Source of the DNA: Palsa-295 sp963785585
Lineage (GTDB): Bacteria > Acidobacteriota > Terriglobia > Acidiferrales > UBA7541
Assembly: GCA_963785585.1 (NCBI GenBank)
Contig: CAWAVW010000004.1
Location: 868,001-932,000, forward strand
Direction of reading: 5' to 3'
DNA length: 64,000 nucleotides
The notes beneath the pieces are model-generated. The model did no database searches, was not told where the DNA came from, and saw only the letters and a program-made list of their open reading frames with translations. Of the stretch, positions 44,904 to 53,437 are shown one piece after another. Each line of letters begins with the position of its first letter. Position 1 is the first letter of the stretch. The position numbers and the translations under genes are program-made.

Positions 44904-46754
44904 ATGCGGCGCTTCGCTCGCATCGGTTGGATCATCGCCGCCGTGTGCGTCGCGTCGGCGCTCCTCCCGCACGTTGCGAATACTTTCATCGGCGCTCGCG
45001 ACGCTCATCCGCACAGCGCGCAACAAGCCCAACCATCCGCCCGCGGCGGCCCCGCTGACATCATCCTCACCAACGGCCAGATCTACACCATGGACCCCGC
45101 GCATCCCTGGGCCACCGCCGTCGCGATCCGCGGCGATTCGATCCTCGCGCTCGCCTACGCCGCTACGCCCCCCAATTCAAACGCGCCTCCGGGCATGCAG
45201 CCCCATGCATCCGACGATCTAAAATCTTTCCGCGGGCGCGCTACGCACACCATCGACCTTCACGGCCAGTTCGCCATGCCCGGATTCAACGACGCGCACA
45301 TGCACATGGCCGAAGCCGCCTATGCGCGCAACGCCATCACGCTCGTCGCCACCACTTCGCTCGCCGATTTCGAGCAGCGCATTCGCGTCAACATCAGCTT
45401 CTACCGCCCCGGCGAGTGGATTGTCGGTTTCGGATGGGACCACACCGTCTGGCCGCGTAAAGTTTTTCCCACGCGCGAAGATCTTGACGCCGTCTCCACC
45501 ACCAATCCGATTTTCTGCACGCGCATTGACGGCCACGTGGCCGTCGCCAATTCCCGCGCCCTTGAAATTGCCGGAATCAACGCAAAAACTCCCGACCCTC
45601 CCGCTGGCCATATCGAACGCGATCCGAAAACCGGCGAGCCTACCGGATTGCTCGAAGAAAACTCCGCGATGCAGCTGGTCGCTTCGCACATTCCGCCTCA
45701 TTCGCTCGCCCAGCGCGCCACTCTATTCGGACAAGTGCTCGAGGAAGCCGCGCGCTACGGCGTCACCTCGATTCAAGACAATTCCGTGATGGCCCTGCCG
45801 GACAACGACGATTACGGCTGGCAGAATTTTCTGGTCTTGCAGCAGTTGAAGCGGGAAGGGAAGTTGCCGATTCGCATCACCGAATGGCTTCCGTTCGACG
45901 CGCCTCTTGCCAGCCTCCAAGAAATGCGCGCCGCCGCCGGCACTACCGATCCGTTTCTGAAGTCCGGCGCGCTGAAACTCCACCTCGATGGCTCGCTTGG
46001 CTCGCGCACCGCCGCCATGCTCGCGCCCTATTCCGACGCGCCGAAAAATTCCGGCATCCTGCGCGCCGATCCCGTCACTCTTGTCCCGATGGCTATCGAA
46101 CGCGACAAAGCCGGATTCCAGATTGCCTTTCATGCCATCGGCGACCGCGCCAATCGCCTGGCGCTCGACACCTTCGCTGCCGTCGCTGCCGCCAACGGCG
46201 ATCGCGACCGCCGCGACCGCGTCGAACACGCCCAAGTCGTCGCGCCCGCCGACTTCGACCGCTTCGGAAAATTGCAGATCGTCGCTTCGATGCAGCCCGC
46301 GCATTTGCTCGACGACGCTCGCTGGGCCTCCGCGCGCCTCGGCCCCGCTCGCTCCAAGGGCGCTTACGCCTGGCTAACCATGCAGAAAAGCGGCGGCAAA
46401 CTCGCCTTCGGCACCGACTATCCTGATTTCGAATCGATCAATCCGCTCCAGGGAATTTACGCCTGCGTCACGCGCCAAATGCTCGACGGCACTCCTCCCG
46501 GCGGATGGGAACCGCAGGAACGCCTGCCCATCGACGATTGCCTTCGCGCCTACACCGTCGGCTCCGCCTACGCCGAATTTGAAGAGCCGCTCAAAGGCAC
46601 ACTCGCTCCCGGCATGTACGCCGACATCGTCGTGTATCCCGTCAACCTCTTGCAGATCCCGCCGCCCGAACTCCTCAAAACCCAAGTGACCATGACCTTC
46701 GTCGCCGGCCGCCTCCGCTACTCCCAGCCTCCTTCGCAAACCTCATCGCATTGA
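44904..46754 (+). CDS. Exported amidohydrolase family protein (YtcJ-like)
   Basis: The 616-residue protein begins with a signal anchor (about 7-28), then an amidohydrolase fold: metal-binding DAHMHM after GFN, a central lysine or carboxylate region, FHAIGDRAN, VEHAQVV and the late GTDYPDF Asp. This matches YtcJ-type metal-dependent hydrolases of large substrate range. The ATG follows the stop of the M20 peptidase immediately, so the two secreted hydrolases are co-translated and may process the same pool of peptides or amides. Confidence 0.9.
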   Translation: MRRFARIGWIIAAVCVASALLPHVANTFIGARDAHPHSAQQAQPSARGGPADIILTNGQIYTMDPAHPWATAVAIRGDSILALAYAATPPNSNAPPGMQPHASDDLKSFRGRATHTIDLHGQFAMPGFNDAHMHMAEAAYARNAITLVATTSLADFEQRIRVNISFYRPGEWIVGFGWDHTVWPRKVFPTREDLDAVSTTNPIFCTRIDGHVAVANSRALEIAGINAKTPDPPAGHIERDPKTGEPTGLLEENSAMQLVASHIPPHSLAQRATLFGQVLEEAARYGVTSIQDNSVMALPDNDDYGWQNFLVLQQLKREGKLPIRITEWLPFDAPLASLQEMRAAAGTTDPFLKSGALKLHLDGSLGSRTAAMLAPYSDAPKNSGILRADPVTLVPMAIERDKAGFQIAFHAIGDRANRLALDTFAAVAAANGDRDRRDRVEHAQVVAPADFDRFGKLQIVASMQPAHLLDDARWASARLGPARSKGAYAWLTMQKSGGKLAFGTDYPDFESINPLQGIYACVTRQMLDGTPPGGWEPQERLPIDDCLRAYTVGSAYAEFEEPLKGTLAPGMYADIVVYPVNLLQIPPPELLKTQVTMTFVAGRLRYSQPPSQTSSH

Positions 46755-46911
46755 TTTCACGAGCCAATTTACTTGAAGTCGCGTCGTGAAAAGTCGGAAC
46801 ATGGAGCAGTACTGGAATCATGCAATCCGACGAAGTTCTAGTAGACAGCAGCGGACTTATTTCATATAAATAGGGCCATTGCGGGCCATTTCCGACTTCC
46901 TGGGAGCAGAC

Positions 46912-47028
46912 TTGGCAGCCAAAAAGACAACGAAATCCGCAGTTCAGTTGAAGAAGGGCAAGAAGCTGGAAGCGACGAAAACCCTCAGCAAAGGCACCCT
47001 GATTAAGTCTTTCACCATCCAGCTGTAA
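46912..47028 (+). CDS. Lys-rich 38-residue small protein (microORF)
   Basis: A TTG codon with GGGAG six bases upstream opens a 38-residue frame: MAAKKTTKSAVQLKKGKK, then LEATKTLSKGTLIKSFTIQL, followed by TAA. The N-terminal half is highly basic and the C-terminal half ends in a hydrophobic, beta-prone stretch. The pattern KKGKKLEATKTL resembles short acidobacterial peptides I have seen, but I cannot name a family. No modifying enzyme or transporter gene is directly adjacent; an EamA exporter follows 550 bases later. Function, and even expression, are unproven. Confidence 0.45.
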   Translation: MAAKKTTKSAVQLKKGKKLEATKTLSKGTLIKSFTIQL

Positions 47029-47162
47029 TCGCGCGATCCAATTTCAGGCCCGGCGGGACGCCCCCGCCGGCGCCCCACGGCTTCCCCTTAGCTCCCGTTC
47101 TCGCCAACCCACGCATTCATTTTCCGTAACGCCGTACAGTACTAACCGCGCCACCGTAAGTT

Positions 47163-47204
47163 AGGCAATCCTGCCTGACGGTTGGTCGGACACTCGTGTC
47201 TGAC
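47163..47204. repeat. Two tandem small hairpins
   Basis: AGGCA-N4-TGCCT (47163-47176) is followed by GTCGGACAC-TC-GTGTCTGAC (47185-47204, one mismatch). They look like short palindromic debris typical of intergenic repeats. Confidence 0.45.
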
Positions 47205-47273
47205 CTCCGGCGACCGCGACGCTTCGTGACGGCAGTGTCGATAGCGTACCGGCGCCGCCGAAAGAAAAACACC

Positions 47274-47293
47274 CAGACGTGGGCGTCCACGCT
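47274..47293 (-). repeat. 20-bp dispersed repeat, copy 2
   Basis: CAGACGTGGGCGTCCACGCT is the reverse complement of the element at 40053-40072 with one mismatch. Confidence 0.6.
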
Positions 47294-47435
47294 GCGAACG
47301 GCCGCGAGGGCCAGTGAACGCAACGGCTTGTGCACGCCGCGGGAGCACGCTGCCCGCTCGTAAGATGACCGGCCGCTACAACGTCAAAGTCAAAACCCAG
47401 AGACGCCCCAGACGGCCCGGCGGCATCTACGCTCA

Positions 47436-47485
47436 CTCCGTGAACTCTGCGCGGTTTTCTCCGTGTCCTCCGTGTTTCAATCTTT
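47436..47485 (+). repeat. Dispersed CTCCGTGAACTC element, copy 2
   Basis: This 50-base stretch aligns with 40225-40278 in the same orientation. It lies about 90 bases before the EamA start. Confidence 0.65.
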
Positions 47486-47573
47486 GATCGCTCGGTTCCG
47501 CGACCAACCCCTGCCATCTTCGCGCCCGCCCTCTCTTGTCACCGCCTCGCCCAGCCAATACACTTTGTCGCTC

Positions 47574-48494
47574 ATGTTTTCAAAACGCATCCGCGCAGAC
47601 GTCGCCCTCATCGTCACCGCCTTCATCTGGGGCAGCACGTTCGTCGTCGTAAAAGACGCGCTCGCCGACGTCTCCGTGTTCGTGTACATCGCCGTCCGCT
47701 TCGCCCTCGCCGCCGTGGTGATGGCGCTGTTTTTCTGGCGCTCGCTGCGCACGCTCAACCGCGGCGCCATCTGGGCCGGCGCGCAAATCGGATTTTTCAT
47801 GTTCGCGGGCTATGCGTTCCAGACCTACGGCCTGCAATTCACCACGCCCTCCAAAGCCGCGTTCATCACCGGCTCAAGCGTGGTCATCGTGCCGCTGCTT
47901 CTCGCGTTCTTCGGACGCCGCCGCGTCAACATCTGGATTTGGTCCGGCGCTCTTGCCGCGCTCGCCGGACTTTATTTCCTTACCGTGCCGCCCGAAGGAC
48001 TCGGCGGACTGAATCGCGGCGACCCCATCGTCTTCGGCTGCGCAGTCGCCTTCGCGGTGCACATGATTTTCATCAGCCGCTACATTCAACACCATTCCGT
48101 CGGCGCGCTCGCTGTCGTTCAAGTCGCGACGACTGCTGTGCTCGCCGCGATTGCCATTCCGTTTCTGTCGCTCGCGCACGTCGAATCGCCGCACTGGTCC
48201 TCGAGCGGCACGCTGATTTTCGCCGTCCTCGTCACCGCGCTCGGTTCCACGGCATTCGGATTTTCCGCGCAGACCTGGGCCCAGCAATACACTTCGCCCA
48301 CGCATACCGCCATTCTGATCAGCCTCGAACCGGTCTTCGCCGCGCTCACCTCATGGGTCGTGGCGCACGAACACCTCACCCCGCGCATCCTCACCGGCGC
48401 CGCTCTGATTTTTCTGGGAATTATTCTCGCCGAACTAAAAGGCTCCGCGCCCGCCGCGCCGGAATCCACCGAGCCGTTTATTCCAGCGCCATAA
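47574..48494 (+). CDS. EamA/DMT-family transporter (RhaT-like)
   Basis: The 306-residue protein has about ten membrane helices in two EamA repeats (ADVALIVTAFIWGSTFVVVK, about 8-27, and the second repeat from about 155). Members export amino acids, nucleobases or other metabolites. I chose the ATG at 47574 where the first helix begins; the upstream in-frame part falls in the repeat region. The C-terminus is a short Pro/Ala/Glu tail. Substrate unknown; an amino-acid role next to leuCD is only a guess. Confidence 0.92.
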   Translation: MFSKRIRADVALIVTAFIWGSTFVVVKDALADVSVFVYIAVRFALAAVVMALFFWRSLRTLNRGAIWAGAQIGFFMFAGYAFQTYGLQFTTPSKAAFITGSSVVIVPLLLAFFGRRRVNIWIWSGALAALAGLYFLTVPPEGLGGLNRGDPIVFGCAVAFAVHMIFISRYIQHHSVGALAVVQVATTAVLAAIAIPFLSLAHVESPHWSSSGTLIFAVLVTALGSTAFGFSAQTWAQQYTSPTHTAILISLEPVFAALTSWVVAHEHLTPRILTGAALIFLGIILAELKGSAPAAPESTEPFIPAP

Positions 48495-48597
48495 CGAAAA
48501 TGAAGAATACGGTGAACGGGAACGTGTCGCGAAGCGGAAGGGAATTGCGGCGCGCCGACCGCCATCGATCGAGCGCGCCTGAAATATTTCAGAAAAA

Positions 48598-49257
48598 TTA
48601 ATTGTGTCGAGCAGCCTGCGGATTATTCGAATGGTGCTTCACGTCCACCGCATCGTACATCTGCGGATGCTTCAGATTTCTCGCCTCGAAAGCCGAAATC
48701 TTCGGCTCGTGCACCAGCGTCAGACCGATGTCGTCGAGTCCCCGGAGCAGGCAATCTTTCCGGAACGGATCGATCTCAAACGAATACCGCAAGCCCCGGT
48801 TGTCCGTCACCACTTGGTTCTGCAGGTCCACCGTCACCGAATATCCCTCTTCCTTCTCGGTGCGCGCGAAAATCTCGTCGATCTGCTCGTTGGTGAGCGT
48901 AACGGGCAAAATCCCGTTCTTGAAACAGTTGTTATAAAAAATGTCCGCGTAGCTCGGAGCCAGAATCGCGTGAAATCCGTAGTCCAGAATCGCCCACGGC
49001 GCGTGTTCGCGGCTCGACCCGCATCCGAAATTCGCCCGCGCCACAATCACCGACGCGCCTTTGTACCGCGGCTGGTTCAGCACAAAATCCGGATTCGGTT
49101 TTTCTCCGGGCAAATAGCGCCAATCGTAAAACAGCACGCGCCCGTATCCCTGCCGCGTCAGCAATTTCAAAAATTGCTTCGGCACCATCTGGTCGGTATC
49201 GACGTTCACCCGGTCCATCGGCGCAACCATACCTGTGTGCTGAATGAAGGGTTCCAT
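48598..49257 (-). CDS. leuD: 3-isopropylmalate dehydratase small subunit
   Basis: LeuD is the swivelling domain subunit of isopropylmalate isomerase in leucine synthesis. The 219 residues contain the conserved NVDTDQMVPKQFLK and NFGCGSSREHAPWAI. It begins two bases after the leuC stop, so both subunits are made together. The last 20 residues are a His/Asn-rich, nonconserved tail. leuB is not seen in the window. Confidence 0.96.
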   Translation of the reverse strand: MEPFIQHTGMVAPMDRVNVDTDQMVPKQFLKLLTRQGYGRVLFYDWRYLPGEKPNPDFVLNQPRYKGASVIVARANFGCGSSREHAPWAILDYGFHAILAPSYADIFYNNCFKNGILPVTLTNEQIDEIFARTEKEEGYSVTVDLQNQVVTDNRGLRYSFEIDPFRKDCLLRGLDDIGLTLVHEPKISAFEARNLKHPQMYDAVDVKHHSNNPQAARHN

Positions 49258-49259
49258 GG

Positions 49260-50684
49260 TTACTCGACTCCTTCGAGGTTCTTGATCTTGCGAATATCCA
49301 CGAAATGCCCTTCGAGTGCCGCCGCGGCCGCCATCATCGGACTCACCAGATGCGTGCGGCTGCCTTTGCCTTGCCGCCCTTCGAAATTGCGGTTTGAAGT
49401 GCTAGCCGACCGCTCGCCGCTCAGTAGCACATCGTCGTTCATTCCGATGCACATGCTGCAGCCCGCGTCGCGCCATTCAAATCCCGCGTCGCGGAAAACT
49501 TTGTCGAGCCCTTCCGCTTCGGCCTCGGCTTTCACGCGCCGAGACCCCGGCACCACCAGCGCCTGCTTCAGCGATTTTGACACGTGATGTCCCGCAACGA
49601 CTTTCGCCGCCGCGCGCAAATCCTCAAGCCGCGAATTGGTGCACGACCCGATGAACACGCGGTCGAGCGGAATGTCTTCGATCTTCGTGCCCGGCTTCAA
49701 GTCCATATAAACCAGCGCGCGCGTGGCCGCCTCGCGATCGACCGGATCGGCAAACGATTTCGGATCGGGTACGCGGTCCGAAACCTGCGTCACCATTCCC
49801 GGGTTTGTTCCCCACGTGACCATCGGCGCCAGGTCTTTCGAATGCAGCGTCAGCGTTTCGTCGTACGTCGCATCGGAGTCGGTAGCGAGCGAACGCCAAT
49901 GCGCGACCGCCGCTTCGAATTCCTTCCCGCGCGGCACAAATGGTCGGCCTTCCATGTACGCAAACGTCGTATCGTCCGGCGCCACCATTCCCGCGCGCGC
50001 GCCCCCTTCGATTGACATGTTGCACATCGTCATGCGGCCTTCCATCGAAAGTCCGCGCACCGCTTCGCCGGTGTACTCAAACACAAAACCGGTACCGCCC
50101 GCGATTCCAATCTTTCCGATCACCGCGAGGATCATGTCTTTCGCCGTGACCCCGTGCGGGCGCTTGCCCTGAATTTCCACCTTCATCGTTTTCGATTTGA
50201 ATTGCGTCAGGCACTGCGTCGCCAGCACATGCTCGATTTCGCTCGTGCCGATTCCGAACGCCAGCGCGCCAAACGCGCCGTGCGTCGATGTATGGCTGTC
50301 GCCGCACACGATCGTCTGCCCCGGCTGCGTAATCCCCAATTCCGGCCCGATGATGTGCACGATGCCTTGGTTCTTGCTGTGCATGTCGAACAAACGCACG
50401 CCGGATTCTTCGCAATTTTTCGCCAGCGCTTCAAACTGGCCGCGCGCGTCTTCATCCACCACCGGCAACAAGCGGTCTTTCGTCGAGACCGAGTGGTCCA
50501 TCACCGCAAACGTCAACTCCGGCCGGCGCACTTTGCGCCCCGCCGCCTTCAGCCCCGCAAACGCCTGCGGCGAAGTTCCCTCGTGAATCAGGTGCCGGTC
50601 GATGTAAATCAGCGTCGGCTGACCCGGTTCTTCCCGAACAATGTGAGCATCCCAAATCTTTTCGTACAGCGTCCGTCCAGCCAT
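49260..50684 (-). CDS. leuC: 3-isopropylmalate dehydratase large subunit
   Basis: LeuC carries the [4Fe-4S] cluster of isopropylmalate isomerase, which interconverts 2- and 3-isopropylmalate. The 474 residues are full length, with the cluster cysteines in IGSCTNSR and GCSMCIGMN and the substrate-site GDSHTSTHGAFGALAFGIGTSE. It is driven by the dyad-overlapped promoter at 50763-50791. Confidence 0.97.
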   Translation of the reverse strand: MAGRTLYEKIWDAHIVREEPGQPTLIYIDRHLIHEGTSPQAFAGLKAAGRKVRRPELTFAVMDHSVSTKDRLLPVVDEDARGQFEALAKNCEESGVRLFDMHSKNQGIVHIIGPELGITQPGQTIVCGDSHTSTHGAFGALAFGIGTSEIEHVLATQCLTQFKSKTMKVEIQGKRPHGVTAKDMILAVIGKIGIAGGTGFVFEYTGEAVRGLSMEGRMTMCNMSIEGGARAGMVAPDDTTFAYMEGRPFVPRGKEFEAAVAHWRSLATDSDATYDETLTLHSKDLAPMVTWGTNPGMVTQVSDRVPDPKSFADPVDREAATRALVYMDLKPGTKIEDIPLDRVFIGSCTNSRLEDLRAAAKVVAGHHVSKSLKQALVVPGSRRVKAEAEAEGLDKVFRDAGFEWRDAGCSMCIGMNDDVLLSGERSASTSNRNFEGRQGKGSRTHLVSPMMAAAAALEGHFVDIRKIKNLEGVE

Positions 50685-50762
50685 GGGTTTGTTTTCCTGC
50701 GTGCGGGGATTCTGTCCCGGATACTGCGAAGTGTGCCGGCTAGGGAGCTCCGGCCGTTCGAT

Positions 50763-50791
50763 ATTGTAACAAGTCTGTTACATTCCGCCAA
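50763..50791 (-). promoter_or_regulatory. leuCD promoter overlapped by a perfect 18-bp dyad (operator)
   Basis: On the minus strand TTGGCG (50786-50791, 4 of 6) and TACAAT (50763-50768, 5 of 6, with TGT before it as an extended -10) are exactly 17 bases apart. A perfect dyad TGTAACA-N4-TGTTACA (50765-50782) covers the spacer and most of the -10. That geometry is the classical one for a repressor. The predicted leader is about 70 bases. The binding protein is unknown. Confidence 0.7.
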
Positions 50792-50850
50792 TCGCTTGGA
50801 CGCGCGGTTCTCGCGCCGCGTTTCAGTTTTTCCCGCTCGGTGCGGGCAAA

Positions 50851-51345
50851 TTACCAGGAAAACCCGCCACCCGTCGGCGGCCACGAGCCGTTGATTTGCC
50901 GCAGCAGCACAATTCGCCCCACGTGATAAGCGTTATGCGCCGTCAGACTTTCGAGTTGCTCGCGCACCGTCATCGTTCTCGTCGGCTTGCCCGGCGGTGA
51001 AGGGCACTCGATCAGTCGTTTCATCCATTCTTCGTCGCGCGCCGCCGACGCGGCCAGTTGCGTACCTTCCAAAAATCGATGCCGCAGCGCTTCCCAGTTT
51101 TCGCGGCGCTTTGCTTCTTCGTTCGGAAATCCGTGGGAAGCATGCTCCGGGCACGGCGTGTCGATTCCGTTGATCCAGTCCAGCGTCACCTGCTGCCAGA
51201 AAGCCAGATGCCACACTTCCTCATAGATCGTGTGCGGACTTCCCGCGGTCGCGCGATGCGCAAACTCTTCGTCCAGTCCGTGCAGCACGCGATCCGGCGG
51301 CGTTGCCGCGCTATCGCCAACCAACGTCTCGACGAGTTCATTCAT
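50851..51345 (-). CDS. DinB-family metalloprotein
   Basis: The 164-residue protein is a second DinB/YfiT-type bundle. Candidate metal ligands are the His in EVWHLAFWQQ (about 47) and the two in LTAHNAYHVGRIV (about 137 and 141). ATG with AAGGAG about nine bases upstream. It is the last gene of a unit with a DUF2071 protein and an NAD(P)-binding protein, and it ends just upstream of the leuCD promoter. Confidence 0.85.
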   Translation of the reverse strand: MNELVETLVGDSAATPPDRVLHGLDEEFAHRATAGSPHTIYEEVWHLAFWQQVTLDWINGIDTPCPEHASHGFPNEEAKRRENWEALRHRFLEGTQLAASAARDEEWMKRLIECPSPPGKPTRTMTVREQLESLTAHNAYHVGRIVLLRQINGSWPPTGGGFSW

Positions 51346-51363
51346 GCGATGGCTCCTTCGCGC

Positions 51364-52092
51364 TCACTTCGCAATGCGTTGACCCCAATGAACGCTCACC
51401 GCCGAACCCTCGGCGATGAACGCCGAAGCGGGTCTGCCTCGGAGCGCCTCACCGAACCCAGCGCCGTACAGCGCATCACCATCGCCCGAAAATCGAGCGT
51501 CCTTGCTCGACCACACGCGCCACGGAACGTGCGTCACCTGATATTCGAGCGCTCCGCCGTTCGGCAGCGAAGAGTATCCCCAGTAGTGCTCGGTAATGAA
51601 TTGCTCCAGGCTGCCGTCGCCGCAGAATTCCGGCGCGCCCGTCGCTGTACCGCTCAGCGCGCACCAATCGCCGCGAAATTGCCATTCGTACGACGTCGAA
51701 ATCAAATCTCCGTTGCGCGTCACGCCATGCCGCATCGGGCAGCGCTCGTATTTTTCGCCGTACATCGCCCTCGCCACACCGGCAATCAACTGGCGCGGCA
51801 CAATCTCTTTCACGAATACCACGCCGCGACGCCGCTCGCCCCCTGCATCGCGGCGAACATAAAACCGCAAATTCACTTCATCGAAATTGGAATGGAAGGG
51901 GACCGCCAGAAAACCGCCGAGCCTGGTGCGCAGGAACTGAAAGCCGACCAGGCTCGCGTACGTTTTGCCCGCAAACGAATCCAGTTCCGTTCCCCGCGGC
52001 ACAAATCGCTCGAGCAAATCGGGATCGACTTCGTAATTCAACATCAGCAAATCGCGCCATTCCGCCGACAGGAAAGTGCGCAGCGCCGCCAT
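51364..52092 (-). CDS. DUF2071 (YqjF-like) protein
   Basis: The 242-residue protein matches the DUF2071 family: WRDLLMLNYEVDPDLLERFVPRGTELDSF at the start (recognisable over about 13-41), FHSNFDEVNLRFYV and the late LPNGGALEYQVTHVPW. The fold resembles acetoacetate decarboxylase but the function is unknown. ATG at 52092 shares a base with the stop of the upstream gene (TGATG). Part of a three-gene unit with the SDR-type and DinB genes. Confidence 0.85.
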   Translation of the reverse strand: MAALRTFLSAEWRDLLMLNYEVDPDLLERFVPRGTELDSFAGKTYASLVGFQFLRTRLGGFLAVPFHSNFDEVNLRFYVRRDAGGERRRGVVFVKEIVPRQLIAGVARAMYGEKYERCPMRHGVTRNGDLISTSYEWQFRGDWCALSGTATGAPEFCGDGSLEQFITEHYWGYSSLPNGGALEYQVTHVPWRVWSSKDARFSGDGDALYGAGFGEALRGRPASAFIAEGSAVSVHWGQRIAK

Positions 52093-52733
52093 CAATACCC
52101 GACGGTGAACCGCTTCTGCTTGAACTTTGGATTTTCGATTTCATCCACGATGGCCGCCGCGAAGTCCTCCGCGGAAATATTGCTCTCGCCCTTCGCATCC
52201 ACGAGCAATTGATCCGTGCCCAGCCGGTAATGACCCGTCCGCTTTCCCGGCTGAATCATCGCTGACGGACTAGCCGCCGTCCAATCGAAGCCCGCGAATC
52301 CGGCCTTGCGAAATACATCCAGCGCATCGCGGTGCGCCAGTGCCACGGACTTCCAGGCAGCGGGAAAATCCGGCGTATCCACCAATTGAACTCCGGGCGC
52401 CACTTCCAGGCTCCCCGCGCCGCTCACATCGATCAATCGAATCGGTTCCACGCGTGTGAGCGCTTCCACCAGCGAGTGCGCCGCCTTCACCACCAAATTC
52501 GCGTCGCCGCTTGCCGGACCGTACGCGCTGACCACCACGTCATGGCCCACGGCGGCTGCCGCTACGGTTTCCGGCTTAAAAATATCGCCGGTGCGGTAAT
52601 CGAGTTTCGGCTTGTGCTCGCCGGTTTGCGATGTTTCTCGCACGAGTGCCGTTACTTCGTGCCCGCGCGAAAGAGCTTCGTTCATGATTCTGGATCCAAT
52701 CATTCCCGAGGGCCCAATCAGCAGAATCTTCAT
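52092..52733 (-). CDS. NAD(P)-binding Rossmann protein (atypical SDR, NmrA/YwnB type)
   Basis: The 213-residue protein has the nucleotide-binding GxxGxxG at IGPSGMIGS (Gly7, Gly10, Gly13) and the layout of small atypical short-chain dehydrogenases of the YwnB/NmrA group, with DVSGAGSLEV replacing the usual catalytic segment. No Tyr-x3-Lys pair is evident, so it may sense or bind NAD(P) rather than reduce. First gene of the unit with DUF2071 and DinB. Confidence 0.85.
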   Translation of the reverse strand: MKILLIGPSGMIGSRIMNEALSRGHEVTALVRETSQTGEHKPKLDYRTGDIFKPETVAAAAVGHDVVVSAYGPASGDANLVVKAAHSLVEALTRVEPIRLIDVSGAGSLEVAPGVQLVDTPDFPAAWKSVALAHRDALDVFRKAGFAGFDWTAASPSAMIQPGKRTGHYRLGTDQLLVDAKGESNISAEDFAAAIVDEIENPKFKQKRFTVGY

Positions 52734-52862
52734 GATGGATGTACTCCGTTAGGAATTGCGATCGTCGCGGCGTGCTGCTGCCAGTACGTATGATGAATCT
52801 GGCGGAGGCGAAGACTCCAAACAATCGTAAGGCTCGAATCCCGTGCCATCAACCCGTGCGCG

Positions 52863-53219
52863 TCAGACCAGGCCGGCTTCCGCGTCCGCCACCGTGGTAT
52901 AGGTTTCAAACAGCGGCGCCACCCCGGTCAATTGCAGCACGTTGTGGACGCGATGGTTCAGCCCTACCAGGCCTAGCTTTCTTCCCGATTTATGGCAGGA
53001 AACGAACGCTCGCACCAGCGCGCCAATCGCCAGCGAATCCATCGACGGCACGCTCGTCATATCAATGATTAAACTCGGCGCCGTCACCTTCTGCAGCGCC
53101 TCGATAAACACCGGCGAAGACGTGGACGTGAGCGCGCCGCGAAGCTCCAGAATCTCCTGGCCATCCCGCGCTCCGGCTCTCGGGACCACTCGAAACGGTT
53201 CGTGAGTCATCGCGTGCAT
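52863..53219 (-). CDS. STAS-domain anti-sigma factor antagonist
   Basis: The 118-residue protein is a second stand-alone STAS domain, with the switch loop DMTSVPSMDSLAIGALV. Here SL replaces the usual SSG after Asp, so one candidate phosphoserine remains. ATG at 53219 is used; another lies at 53210. It stands alone between the SDR-type gene and the RRM gene. No kinase or anti-sigma gene is adjacent. Confidence 0.88.
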   Translation of the reverse strand: MHAMTHEPFRVVPRAGARDGQEILELRGALTSTSSPVFIEALQKVTAPSLIIDMTSVPSMDSLAIGALVRAFVSCHKSGRKLGLVGLNHRVHNVLQLTGVAPLFETYTTVADAEAGLV

Positions 53220-53303
53220 TCTAGTCGAAAGCCTTGGCGCGGCGCAATCAACCGCGCTGCCGGAGCGCCTGTTTTTCAGCTCCGCCACAAGTTTCGCCGT
53301 TCA

Positions 53304-53312
53304 TGGTATAAT
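53304..53312 (+). promoter_or_regulatory. Extended -10 promoter element for the RRM gene
   Basis: TGG followed by a perfect TATAAT (53307-53312) gives an extended -10. The predicted leader before the ATG at 53438 is about 120 bases, long for this window and reminiscent of cold-shock leaders. Confidence 0.5.
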
Positions 53313-53437
53313 CACCTTGCATTTGTCGATCGTTCATTGCCCTTAGATTCCTGACGTCAGCTTTCCCGGCGTCGCATGTTCGACGCAGCCCCAGCGGTCT
53401 GTTCTGAAGTTCTCGAGGTTCGTTTCAGGAGGTCGGC

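Larger units (their letters stand above)
46755..47573. other. Long gap with a microORF and repeat remains
   Basis: About 820 bases without a standard gene. It holds a candidate 38-residue ORF (46912-47028), two small hairpins (47163-47204), the second copy of the 20-bp repeat (47274-47293) and the second CTCCGTGAACTC element (47436-47485). Longer frames here lack ribosome sites and natural composition. Confidence 0.7.

Noticed and set aside
43638..45104. Long minus-strand open frame over the M20 peptidase and amidohydrolase genes
   Set aside because: It is antisense to two well-supported enzymes, has an unnatural composition and no ribosome site; high GC removes stop codons.
48579..48592. 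Palindrome CTGAAATATTTCAG after leuD
   Set aside because: No T run follows on either strand and it lies in a convergent gap, so neither terminator nor operator is supported.
50829..50850. CCCGC-TCGGT-GCGGG hairpin near the end of the DinB gene
   Set aside because: The T run is on the wrong side of the stem for the strand that would need terminating.
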